Source: an uncultured Sphaerochaeta sp.
Lineage (GTDB): Bacteria > Spirochaetota > Spirochaetia > Sphaerochaetales > Sphaerochaetaceae
DNA length: 64,000 nt
Direction: 5' to 3'
Assembly: GCF_963677315.1 (NCBI RefSeq)
Contig: NZ_OY781939.1
Location: 1,302,001-1,366,000, forward strand
Shown here: piece by piece, positions 24,832 through 33,053 of the stretch
How the letters are laid out: each line of letters opens with the position of its first letter
Position numbering within the stretch: the stretch's first letter is position 1
Notes under the pieces: generated by a model
The model's input: only the letters and a program-made list of their open reading frames with translations
The model's database searches: none
Told to the model about the DNA's origin: nothing
Made by a program: the position numbers and the translations under genes

Positions 24832-26013
24832 TTACCAACCAAACTTGGCTTCAGATTTCTTCACTTCTGCGAGGAACTCATCGACGATCTCATCGCCAAC
24901 CTCACCTCTGAGCCAGTCATAGGTAGGAGCGGCTGCTTCCTTGAAAAGCTCAAGCTCTTCAGCTGTAGGAACATATACTTCCATGGTGTTCTTGACTGCT
25001 TCAAAGTCGAGAACGCGGGAAGCAAGGGCCTCAGATGCACGGTCTGCAGTCTGTGCGTGGTATGCAGCAATCTCGATGATGTGCTGATACTCAGCTGGCA
25101 GGGAGTTCCAGAAATCGGAGTTGATCAAGACAAAGTTTTCACTCCAGGTGTGACCATCAAGGGTGATGTACTTCTGTACTTCGTTCCACTTGTTAGCTGC
25201 AATGTTCCAGATAGGGTTCTCCTGTCCATCAACAACACCGGTTTGACAAGCGGTGTAGATCTCACCGGAAGCAAGAGGAGTTGCTGCAGCACCCATGGCC
25301 TCAACCATCTTCACGTAGATGGGGCTCTGCATGACGCGGAACTTCAAACCTTTCATATCAGCAGGTGTGCGGATTGGACGTACGTTGTTGGTGAAGTGGC
25401 GGGTACCATTCTGTCCAACAGAGAGCATCTTAAGACCACTGATCTCTTCAAGCTCAGCTGTCATCTCTTTCCAAAGATCACTGGTGTCAAAGAAGTCCCA
25501 TGCAATCTCATCACTCTTGAACACGTACGGAAGGAAGATAACCTGGGTCTCAGGCATCAGGGAAGAGATAGTACCAGTAGTGGTTACCATCTCAATACCA
25601 CCGCTCATTGCCATTTCCATGGTTGCCTTGGTGTCACCAAGTGCATTACCTGGATAGAGCTCAACTGCGACCTTACCATTCGAGTTTGACTCAACGATGC
25701 TCTTGAAGACCAAACCATAAGCGTGCTCTGGGAGCGGAGTCTTAGAGATGTTCGGCCAAGTGGCTGCATCATAGTATGCAAAGCGAATTGTGTAGTCAGG
25801 TTCTACAGTACGAACCTCTTCTTTTACTGAAACTGCAATTTTGTCTTCAGTAGCAGGGGCTTCAGCAGCTGCAGTGGAAGAAGAGGTCTGAGCAGCACTA
25901 GCGGCAGGCATTGTTCCTGCAGTGCTTGCAGCAGCAGTTGCCTTCTTTTCACAACCGATGAACAAGAAGGAAACAATCATGACGAGCGCAAGAACAGTCA
26001 TCATTTTTTTCAT
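24832..26013 (-). CDS. dctP: TRAP transporter substrate-binding lipoprotein, DctP
   Basis: 393 aa. The signal peptide ends FLFIGC, a lipobox, so the mature protein is a lipoprotein anchored at the membrane. An Ala/Ser/Thr-rich linker (about 21-55) precedes the DctP domain. FRVMQSPIYVKMVEAMGAAATPL near 220 holds the ligand-binding Arg region, and GVVDGQENPI near 250 is the family signature. It is the first gene of the TRAP-MDR-transketolase-GarR operon, divergent from a GntR regulator. Ligand is likely a sugar acid; not identified. Confidence 0.93.
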   Translation of the reverse strand: MKKMMTVLALVMIVSFLFIGCEKKATAAASTAGTMPAASAAQTSSSTAAAEAPATEDKIAVSVKEEVRTVEPDYTIRFAYYDAATWPNISKTPLPEHAYGLVFKSIVESNSNGKVAVELYPGNALGDTKATMEMAMSGGIEMVTTTGTISSLMPETQVIFLPYVFKSDEIAWDFFDTSDLWKEMTAELEEISGLKMLSVGQNGTRHFTNNVRPIRTPADMKGLKFRVMQSPIYVKMVEAMGAAATPLASGEIYTACQTGVVDGQENPIWNIAANKWNEVQKYITLDGHTWSENFVLINSDFWNSLPAEYQHIIEIAAYHAQTADRASEALASRVLDFEAVKNTMEVYVPTAEELELFKEAAAPTYDWLRGEVGDEIVDEFLAEVKKSEAKFGW

Positions 26014-26050
26014 AACGTTAAATTCTCCTTTTTAGGACTTAAGCAATAAA

Positions 26051-26082
26051 CTTATCTTACAAGTGAAAAATGCATCTGTAAA
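26051..26082 (-). promoter_or_regulatory. dctP promoter with overlapping GntR-type operator
   Basis: On the minus strand -35 TTTACA (26077-26082) and -10 TAAGAT (26054-26059) are 17 bases apart. ACTTGTAAGATAAG (26051-26064) covers the -10. The same palindrome type overlaps the -10 of the divergent gntR, so a single regulator could repress both. Confidence 0.6.
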
Positions 26083-26186
26083 GGAAAATTTTTACTTTTT
26101 TTCATATTTGTATATAATTCCTTATATTTATAATATTTGTTCTAATATTTCCAGTCATTAATTTATTATTTATCGATAAATTTTAC

Positions 26187-26219
26187 TTGCATCATACTCG
26201 TAAAACTTGTATTATAAGT
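26187..26219 (+). promoter_or_regulatory. Promoter of the divergent gntR gene with operator
   Basis: -35 TTGCAT (26187-26192) and -10 TATTAT (26210-26215) are 17 bases apart. ACTTGTATTATAAGT (26205-26219), a near-palindrome, covers the -10 and ends 19 bases before the start codon. This fits autoregulation. Confidence 0.6.
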
Positions 26220-26238
26220 TTAAAGAGAGGTAGAAAAA

Positions 26239-26967
26239 ATGAGAGCTGGAGATAACAAGGGACAGTCATTACGGGTACAAATATTTGAGAAATTAAAGAA
26301 TAGAATTGAGGCCGGGACTTGGGAGGTAGGAAGTAAGTTTCCTTCGGAAAACCAACTCTGTAATGAATATAATGTAAGTAGAGTCACCATCCGCGCAGCC
26401 ATTCAGCAACTTGAAGCTGTCGGTCTGGTACAGACACACCAGGGCGGAAGAACCGTCGTAGTTCGTACCCATGTCAGGGGAGCGGTCTCTGTCCTGAATC
26501 CACTGCAAATTTCCAATCACGAAATCAATATTGTGAAGGTACTCGAATATCGTATGGTTGTTGAGAAAGGCACCATCGGTCTCGCGGTACAACATATCAC
26601 TGAAGATGATCTCATCGCTTTGGAAGAGATCTTCAACATGATGCTTGTCCATCATGATGACATCAAGAAATTCTCACAGGCTGACTATCTCTTCCATAGG
26701 AAAATTGCTGAATCATCAAAGAATGAGATTCTCATTCAGGCGAACCAAGGCATTGAGGAGGTACTCTCCTCCACAATGGACACCATTGTCAGCCTGCTTG
26801 GATGCGCAATTGGTATTAGATACCACCGCCTCCTTCTTGCTGCTCTTCGTGTTCACGACAAAGCGACCTGCGAGCAGCTCATGGAAGAGCACCTGCAGGC
26901 CACCATCGATGGAATAAAAAACTTTCTAGAAATCTCCAAAGATCCTAAAGAAGACAAGGGAGAATAA
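26239..26967 (+). CDS. FadR-subfamily GntR transcriptional regulator (TRAP operon)
   Basis: 242 aa with a winged helix-turn-helix (KFPSENQLCNEYNVSRVTIRAAI, about 33-56) and an FCD domain (about 95-230) with HHDD, LFHRKIAES and RYHRLL residues of the acid-sensing pocket. It is divergent from dctP and a paralogue of the regulator at 18121, sharing LEYRMV and the YHRL..AALRVH block. It probably controls the TRAP-MDR-transketolase-GarR operon in response to the imported acid or an intermediate. GAGAGG precedes the ATG. Confidence 0.9.
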   Translation: MRAGDNKGQSLRVQIFEKLKNRIEAGTWEVGSKFPSENQLCNEYNVSRVTIRAAIQQLEAVGLVQTHQGGRTVVVRTHVRGAVSVLNPLQISNHEINIVKVLEYRMVVEKGTIGLAVQHITEDDLIALEEIFNMMLVHHDDIKKFSQADYLFHRKIAESSKNEILIQANQGIEEVLSSTMDTIVSLLGCAIGIRYHRLLLAALRVHDKATCEQLMEEHLQATIDGIKNFLEISKDPKEDKGE

Positions 26968-26974
26968 ATGAGAT

Positions 26975-27100
26975 TCACTCAGCTTTCTGTTTATGCTTAC
27001 CAAGGAAAAGCAGAACCAGAAATATGATCAAGATGACCACGAAGATGGCCAGCATTCCTTGTCCCATCAATGTGAGGGATTTTGAAAAAATTGACTGCAT
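26975..27100 (-). CDS. OadG-like gamma subunit of a sodium-pumping decarboxylase
   Basis: A 41-aa protein with one membrane helix (about 14-32: GMLAIFVVILIIFLVLLFL) and a basic tail (GKHKQKAE). Size and form match small OadG/gamma subunits that anchor biotin-dependent, sodium-translocating decarboxylases. A strong GGAGGAGG lies three bases before the ATG. It starts 10 bp after the oadB stop, so it is co-translated. The identification rests mainly on this linkage. No alpha (carboxyltransferase/biotin) subunit is in the window. Confidence 0.65.
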   Translation of the reverse strand: MQSIFSKSLTLMGQGMLAIFVVILIIFLVLLFLGKHKQKAE

Positions 27101-27110
27101 ACGCCTCCTC

Positions 27111-28247
27111 CTACAACAATCCTGGGACCAACCCCAGGATGACTCCGCCGGCGATGACTGAAGCAATCTGCCCCGCGACATTTGCCCCAACGGCATGCAT
27201 CAACAGATGGTTCTGCGGATCTGCTTGCTGACCAAGCCGCTGAATGACCCTTGCTGACATGGGGAAGGCAGAAATACCGGCAGCTCCAACCATCGGGTTG
27301 ACCTTCTGCTTCACGAACAAGTTCAAGACCTTTGCAAAGACAACCCCTGCAATGGTATCAAAGATGAAGGCAAGCAAACCGAGGCCCATGATCATAATGG
27401 TCTGGATAGTAACAAACGATTCTGCTTTCATCGTGGATGCAATCGTGATACCGAGTAGCAAAGTAATAAGATTTACCAAGACGGTTTGCGCAGCGGTAGA
27501 AAGCGTATCCAGGACGGTACACTCCCTGATCAGGTTGCCAAACATCAGCATCCCTACCAAGGAAACAGAAGCTGGGGCTACGTAACCTGCAACCAATGTA
27601 ACGATGATCGGAAAGAGAATCTTTGCCCGCTTCGATACTGAGCGGGGATTGTACGGCATCTTGATCATCCGCTCTTTCTTGGTAGTCACGAGCTTGATGG
27701 CAAACGGCTGGATGATCGGAACCAAGGCCATATAGGAATACGCTGCGATGGCAATCGGGCCTACATACTTGCTCCCAAGAACCTGGGATACCAGGATTGA
27801 TGTTGGCCCATCAGCAGCCCCTATGATTCCTATCGATGCAGCATCAATGAGGTTGAATCCAAGCAAGGTAGCCACACTGATGGTGGCAAAGATACCCCAC
27901 TGGGCAGCTGCACCAAAAAGGATGAGCTTTGGGTTGGCTAGAAGTGGACCGAAGTCAATCATAGCTCCGATACCGATGAACAGCAGCAGAGGCAGTGCCT
28001 CTGCCGACTCTATGCCCAGCTCAAAAAGCCAGTCAAGAATACCCGGTACCTCCCCGATTCCCTCCATCATCTGCGTGATGGCTCCAGAGAACGGCAAGTT
28101 GACCAGGATGGCGCCAAAGCCCATGGGAAGCAAAAGTGAGGGCTCAAGTTTCTTCGCAATCGCAAGGTAAATAAGAAGACCTCCAACACCAAACATCACT
28201 AGCTGCTTCCACGTGGTGTTAAGAAGTCCTTCCAGCAAGAAGTCCAT
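27111..28247 (-). CDS. oadB: Sodium-ion-translocating decarboxylase beta subunit, OadB family
   Basis: A polytopic membrane protein of 378 aa with about nine to eleven helices. GIGAMIDFGPLLANP near 93 and GIIGAADGPTSI near 138 with a conserved Asp are hallmarks of OadB/GcdB/MmdB, which couple decarboxylation of a biotin-bound carboxyl to sodium export. GGAGG lies six bases before the ATG at 28247. It lies with an OadG-like gene but without the alpha subunit, so the acid decarboxylated (oxaloacetate, methylmalonyl-CoA or glutaconyl-CoA) cannot be told. Confidence 0.92.
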   Translation of the reverse strand: MDFLLEGLLNTTWKQLVMFGVGGLLIYLAIAKKLEPSLLLPMGFGAILVNLPFSGAITQMMEGIGEVPGILDWLFELGIESAEALPLLLFIGIGAMIDFGPLLANPKLILFGAAAQWGIFATISVATLLGFNLIDAASIGIIGAADGPTSILVSQVLGSKYVGPIAIAAYSYMALVPIIQPFAIKLVTTKKERMIKMPYNPRSVSKRAKILFPIIVTLVAGYVAPASVSLVGMLMFGNLIRECTVLDTLSTAAQTVLVNLITLLLGITIASTMKAESFVTIQTIMIMGLGLLAFIFDTIAGVVFAKVLNLFVKQKVNPMVGAAGISAFPMSARVIQRLGQQADPQNHLLMHAVGANVAGQIASVIAGGVILGLVPGLL

Positions 28248-28338
28248 AGAGAACCTCCGGGGAAAAAGAATAGGGGGAGAAGTTGACTTCGCACTAGGGC
28301 AATGAAGCTCCCCCAACGTTGTTAATCATAGAGGGCTT

Positions 28339-29241
28339 ATGAGCCAAGGTCAAACAATAATTCTTGAAGATTTGAATTCCATTCCCCATAAAAAGCCATA
28401 CATATCTATTGAAACCAACTTTTACAATCTCTATAGTACTGACATGCACACTCCAAAACAGTTAACAAACAAGGATATACCTGCGATACGTGCCTACATA
28501 GCAGAAGAGAAAGAGATGAACCTCTTCATTGAAGGAGACATCGAACAGTACGGATTGGAGACTAAGACTGTTTCCATCTGGGCTTTTGGTGAGGATTGGG
28601 ATTGCCTGTTGCTCAGGTACTACACCAATTTCATCATTTCCAGCAACAAGGATCAGTTTGGTGCAAAAGCTGTGGTTGATTTCTTGCAAGACCAGGAGAT
28701 CCAATGCATCAGTGCAAAGGAAACCATTCTCGAGCAATTGGCTCCCCACTACCCCACTATACCCTTCCAAGGCACTTATCTGTGTCGGCTGGAGAAAGAG
28801 CATTTCAAGAAGCTCAAAACTGGAACGGAAGATATTCTCAAACTTGATCCTAGCCACGCCCAAGACATTGTAGACCTCTATAAGCTGATAGACGAATTCT
28901 CAAAGCCATACATCGAGCATGAGGAAGAAAAGCTCAAGCAAACAAGGGAGAATTATGAGAAAGGCTGTGAAGGGTATGGGATATTCAAAGATGGCATGTT
29001 GGTATGCACAGCCTATACCACTGCCACCACAAGAAGTGGAGCCATGATCATTGGTGTGGCGACACACCCTGCCTACCGCCAGAGAGGCTATGCGTCCATG
29101 GTGATGAATCATCTCTGTGAACAGGGGTTTGAGAGAGGGCTCTCATTCCTCTGCCTTTTCTATGACAACCCTACAGCCGGGGCTCTCTACCACAGACTTG
29201 GATTTGAGACAATCGGACGCTGGGCAATGATGAAGTTCTAG
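28339..29241 (+). CDS. GNAT-family N-acetyltransferase
   Basis: 300 aa. The C-terminal part (about 190-300) is a GNAT fold: IGVATHPAYRQRGYASMVM is the acetyl-CoA pyrophosphate loop (R/Q-x-x-G-x-A) and NPTAGALYHRLGFETIGRW is the typical end. The N-terminal half resembles no domain I recognise and may be a second, degenerate GNAT-like fold. The start is uncertain: the first ATG (28339) has GAGGG only three bases away, and an ATG at 28444 lacks a ribosome site. Divergent from oadB; substrate unknown. Confidence 0.82.
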   Translation: MSQGQTIILEDLNSIPHKKPYISIETNFYNLYSTDMHTPKQLTNKDIPAIRAYIAEEKEMNLFIEGDIEQYGLETKTVSIWAFGEDWDCLLLRYYTNFIISSNKDQFGAKAVVDFLQDQEIQCISAKETILEQLAPHYPTIPFQGTYLCRLEKEHFKKLKTGTEDILKLDPSHAQDIVDLYKLIDEFSKPYIEHEEEKLKQTRENYEKGCEGYGIFKDGMLVCTAYTTATTRSGAMIIGVATHPAYRQRGYASMVMNHLCEQGFERGLSFLCLFYDNPTAGALYHRLGFETIGRWAMMKF

Positions 29242-29271
29242 GCTCGTACCTAAAATATTGTCGTTTCCAGG

Positions 29272-29299
29272 TTGCATGCCGCCCACAATGGCTTAGAAT
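29272..29299 (+). promoter_or_regulatory. Sigma-70-like promoter for the polyol dehydrogenase gene
   Basis: TTGCAT (29272-29277) and TAGAAT (29294-29299) are 16 bases apart. GAGGAGAAG follows shortly before the 29321 ATG. Confidence 0.45.
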
Positions 29300-29320
29300 A
29301 GCAATGAGGAGAAGCATACA

Positions 29321-30352
29321 ATGAAAGCACTGGTACTGGAAGAAAAGGGACGACTGAGCGTACGTGATTTTCCCATTGTAGAGCATATGGGCCCCTATGA
29401 TGTAACCGTTGATGTTAAAGCATGCGGCATCTGTGGTAGTGACGTGCACTACTACACTGAAGGAGCCATTGGGGAGTTCGTCGTCAAGGAACCGATGATA
29501 CTTGGTCACGAGGCTGCAGGTGTCGTGGTTGCCAGGGGAGAGCATGTCACCAACCTGGAGATTGGGGATCTGGTCTGTATGGAGCCAGGGGTTCCCAACC
29601 TGCAAGCGAAACAAGTATTGGAAGGCAACTATCACCTTGACCCGGATATCTCTTTCTGGGCTACCCCACCGATTCATGGTTGCTTGCGTGAGCAGGTCGT
29701 ACATCCTTCCCGTTTCTGTTTCAAGTTACCTGAAGGTGTCAGCCTGCAGGAAGGTGCCATGATGGAACCGTTGGCAACTGGTATTGAGGCAGCAAAGAAA
29801 GCCCAGGTAACTCCTGGGGACACTGCCCTGGTAGTAGGAGCCGGGACCATTGGCATTATGGTTGCAATCTCCTGTCTTGCTGCCGGATGCTCCAAGGTAT
29901 TCATCAGTGACGTAAAAGAGGAGAAGCTAGCCATCGCCGCTTCCTATAAGAATATCATTCCCATCAATGTGGCAAACCAGGATCTACAGGCAACCATCAT
30001 GGCTGAAACAAACAATGAAGGGGTAGATCGCCTCTTTGAAGCCTCGGGCAGCCCAAGGGTCTACCCTTCTTTCTTCCGTTGTGCCAAACGCGGTGCTACA
30101 GTGGTACTGGTAGGTATGATGAACGGCACCGTTCCCCTTGATGTTTCCTTACTTCAAGTGAGAGGACTTCGCATAGAAACACTATTTCGTTACACAAACA
30201 CCTTTGACAGGGCAGTAGCCTTGGTGGCAAATGGTTCTATCGATGTAAAGCCCTTGATATCCAAGGTTTTCCCCTTTGAAAAGGCAGTAGAAGCCTACGT
30301 GTATGCTGCAGAGGGGCATCAGGATGTTGTGAAGGTGATGATTGAGTTGTAA
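29321..30352 (+). CDS. Zinc-dependent polyol dehydrogenase (sorbitol/xylitol dehydrogenase-like)
   Basis: 343 aa. GICGSDVHYY near 38 and GHEAAG near 64 bind the catalytic zinc, and EPLATG near 147 supplies the usual Glu. The lobe EPGVPNLQAK...GNYHLDPDISFWATPP has lost the four structural-zinc cysteines, as in animal-type sorbitol and fungal xylitol dehydrogenases. The Rossmann motif GAGTIGIM lies near 168, with ISDVKEEK (Asp, NAD-preferring). It is monocistronic, with its own promoter and terminator. Sorbitol, xylitol or iditol oxidation is likely, but the exact polyol is unknown. Confidence 0.88.
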   Translation: MKALVLEEKGRLSVRDFPIVEHMGPYDVTVDVKACGICGSDVHYYTEGAIGEFVVKEPMILGHEAAGVVVARGEHVTNLEIGDLVCMEPGVPNLQAKQVLEGNYHLDPDISFWATPPIHGCLREQVVHPSRFCFKLPEGVSLQEGAMMEPLATGIEAAKKAQVTPGDTALVVGAGTIGIMVAISCLAAGCSKVFISDVKEEKLAIAASYKNIIPINVANQDLQATIMAETNNEGVDRLFEASGSPRVYPSFFRCAKRGATVVLVGMMNGTVPLDVSLLQVRGLRIETLFRYTNTFDRAVALVANGSIDVKPLISKVFPFEKAVEAYVYAAEGHQDVVKVMIEL

Positions 30353-30387
30353 GGAATATCATACTATTCTGAATAGTAGAAAGAAAA

Positions 30388-30414
30388 CCCCTGTGCAAGA
30401 TTGAAACACAGGGG
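30388..30414. terminator. Bidirectional terminator hairpin
   Basis: CCCCTGTG (30388-30395) pairs with CACAGGGG (30407-30414). An A-rich side and a CTTCTATT side flank it. It lies between the converging polyol dehydrogenase and rbsC-like genes and can serve both. Confidence 0.65.
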
Positions 30415-30426
30415 CTTCTATTATTA

Positions 30427-31509
30427 TCATGCGCTTTTGACTGTTTTTCTTTGCTTCTTATCGCGAGTCTCCGATGAGCGTGCATTTATTCGTTGCTGAG
30501 TTTGGTCCAGAATTACTGCAGCGAGAATCACCAATCCTTTTATCACATTCTGCCAGAACTCAGACACACCCAGCATTACCAGACCATCACTTAACACTCC
30601 AATTACAAAAGCGCCAATGATAGTCCCTCCAATACTTCCTATTCCTCCTGAAAGACTTGTTCCACCAAGGACAGCCGCAGCAATGGCATTCATCTCATAA
30701 CTTTCACCTGTAGCGGGGTGAGCAGCAACTAATTGACTGGCAATAATCAGCCCCACCAAGGCCGAAGTAAATCCAGAGAACATATATACCAGGGTTGTTA
30801 CTTTCTTAACTTGAATTCCAGACAGCTCTGCCGCCCGTTGATTACCTCCAATGGCGTATATATGCCTTCCAAATGGAGTTTTCTTTGCAACATATATCGT
30901 AATTAGCATCAGTACTATCATCAACCAAACGGATAAGGGCATACCAAGGAATCTACCGGCACCAAGGATTGGAAATCCTGTATTTCCTAGTTCTGGTTTT
31001 CCTTGAAGGTTAGGAAATGTTGCACCACCCGAACGAATATTTGCAAATCCTCTTGCAATATACATCATCCCAAGCGTTCCTATAAAAGGAGCAACATTCA
31101 GCCTAGTGATAAGCAATCCATTCACCCCACCAATGGCAGTACCGAGCACTAAGCAAACCAAAATGATTAGAGGAACATGCAAGTACAAGGTTCCCCCAAA
31201 CATATTGAGAACGATACCTTCGTTGATAAGACCACCAGCAATCATTCCACAGAGCCCTACAATAGAACCAACTGATAAATCTATTCCACCTGTCAAGATG
31301 ACAAAAGTCATTCCAATTGCCATGATTCCAGTAATTGCAACATGTTTTGCTATAGTCATGAGGTTTACAGGGTGAAGGAAATTTATACCACGTGTAGTAT
31401 TCAATAATACTGTGAAAACTATTACTAAAAGTACAAGGGCAATAATTGTCCTCAACTTGAGTAAAATCATACCAATAGAGAAATCATTATTTTTAATGGC
31501 ATTCTTCAT
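30427..31509 (-). CDS. Sugar ABC transporter permease, RbsC type
   Basis: 360 aa with about nine helices. GGIDLSVGSIVG near 72 and AVLGGTSLSGGIGSIGGT near 285 are family markers. A long basic C-terminal tail (QRINARSSETRDKKQRK) extends into the cytoplasm. It overlaps the ATPase stop by four bases. It is the last gene of the SBP-lipoprotein-ATPase-permease operon, which faces the isomerase/transketolase/kinase cluster across the DeoR gene. Confidence 0.93.
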   Translation of the reverse strand: MKNAIKNNDFSIGMILLKLRTIIALVLLVIVFTVLLNTTRGINFLHPVNLMTIAKHVAITGIMAIGMTFVILTGGIDLSVGSIVGLCGMIAGGLINEGIVLNMFGGTLYLHVPLIILVCLVLGTAIGGVNGLLITRLNVAPFIGTLGMMYIARGFANIRSGGATFPNLQGKPELGNTGFPILGAGRFLGMPLSVWLMIVLMLITIYVAKKTPFGRHIYAIGGNQRAAELSGIQVKKVTTLVYMFSGFTSALVGLIIASQLVAAHPATGESYEMNAIAAAVLGGTSLSGGIGSIGGTIIGAFVIGVLSDGLVMLGVSEFWQNVIKGLVILAAVILDQTQQRINARSSETRDKKQRKTVKSA

Positions 31510-33053
31510 TTATCTTTTCCTCCGAACCTCTGCGCTGTAGTCATATGCCCTATAGTTGAAGCATTTACAATATTTTCTTCTGTAATTTCTTCTTTACCAA
31601 AATTAGCTGTAATCTTGCCTTTGGAAAGAACAATCACTCTGTCACAAATTGCTAACAGTTCTTTCAACTCACTTGTAACCATGATAATTGCAAGCCCTTC
31701 CCGAGCTAAATTATTCATGATATTAAAAATTTCACCTTTTGCTCCAACATCGATACCCCTTGTGGGTTCGTCCAAGAGTAATACTTTCGGCTGGGTTAAG
31801 AGACTTTTCCCAAATACTACTTTCTGTTGGTTTCCTCCACTAAGAGACATGATTGAATTCTCAGAATTGGAAGTTTTGATTGACATGCTTGAAATTGTTT
31901 CATTTACACAGCTTGACTCATTACTCCCGCTGATGTGTATCTTTTGTTTGACTATTCTCCAGAGACCAGGCAATGTAAGGTTATGCGAAACACTCATTGT
32001 TTGTACAATGCCCTCTCGTTGCCTATCCTCAGGGACCAGAGCAATACCTTTTCTAATTCTTGATTTAATATCGGGTTCGCCAAGTAGTTCATTCTCAAGA
32101 TATATTTCACCTCGAGCATCAGTATGAAGCCCCATAATTGATTCCAGAGTCTCTGTCCTTCCTGCTCCAAGAAGACCATATATGCCAAGCACCTCTCCTT
32201 TTCGAACATCAAAAGAAATACTTTTCAATAACGGCTCCTCAGCGGGCCCATGAAAAAAAAGATCTCTTACTTCCAGGACAACATCTCCAATCGTACGTTT
32301 TCCAGAATGAAATATTTTACTTGCTTCACCCCCGACCATAGAAGAGATAATCCATTGAAGATTTACATCACTCATTGGCTTTTCCGTAATTAACTCGCCA
32401 TCACGTAAAACAGTAATGTAATCACCGATCTGTATTAGTTCCTCTAGCCGGTGGGAGATGTAAATGATTGAAACCCCGTTTGATTTCAATTCATCAATAA
32501 TCTTAAATAATATTTCAACTTCCGTTTTTGAAAGTGCTGAAGTTGGTTCATCCATAATAAGTATGTTGATATCTTCAGCTAAAGCACGTGCTATCTCCAC
32601 TATCTGCTGTTGACCGACTTTCAGAGAACTAACCTTGCTTTTAGGATTAATATCTTGTTCTAGTTTTCTCAACAACTCCTTTGCTTTCTGTTCTTGGGTT
32701 TTGTGATCAATCCACCCTTTATTTTTCAACAGTTCCTTATTCATAAAGATGTTTTCAGCCACATTGAGGTTAGGGAAGAGACTTAGCTCCTGATAGATAA
32801 TCCCTATTCCTTTCTGTGCAGCTGTCTTTGGAGTTAGATGAGTTAATTCTTCATCACGCAAGTAGAATTTCCCACTTGTAGGAGTCTCTACGCCAGACAA
32901 TATTTTCATGAGCGTAGATTTCCCTGCGCCATTCTCCCCTACCAGTACATTCACCTTGCCCTCATAATCATTAAAATCAACCCCTTTTAATGCCGTGGTG
33001 CCAGGATACACTTTACGGATATTTTCTGCCCGAAGAATTACTTGATCACTCAT
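31506..33053 (-). CDS. Sugar ABC transporter ATP-binding protein, RbsA type
   Basis: A double-ATPase protein of 515 aa. Domain 1 has GENGAGKST near 36 and ILIMDEPTS. Domain 2 has the degenerate GLLGAGRTE near 297 and the canonical LSGGNQQKV with LLLDEPTRG. The ATG at 33053 overlaps the upstream lipoprotein stop by eight bases (ATGAGTGA), indicating coupled translation. A few codons of possible N-terminal extension (MVMP) are less likely. Works with the flanking permease and binding protein. Confidence 0.92.
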   Translation of the reverse strand: MSDQVILRAENIRKVYPGTTALKGVDFNDYEGKVNVLVGENGAGKSTLMKILSGVETPTSGKFYLRDEELTHLTPKTAAQKGIGIIYQELSLFPNLNVAENIFMNKELLKNKGWIDHKTQEQKAKELLRKLEQDINPKSKVSSLKVGQQQIVEIARALAEDINILIMDEPTSALSKTEVEILFKIIDELKSNGVSIIYISHRLEELIQIGDYITVLRDGELITEKPMSDVNLQWIISSMVGGEASKIFHSGKRTIGDVVLEVRDLFFHGPAEEPLLKSISFDVRKGEVLGIYGLLGAGRTETLESIMGLHTDARGEIYLENELLGEPDIKSRIRKGIALVPEDRQREGIVQTMSVSHNLTLPGLWRIVKQKIHISGSNESSCVNETISSMSIKTSNSENSIMSLSGGNQQKVVFGKSLLTQPKVLLLDEPTRGIDVGAKGEIFNIMNNLAREGLAIIMVTSELKELLAICDRVIVLSKGKITANFGKEEITEENIVNASTIGHMTTAQRFGGKDK

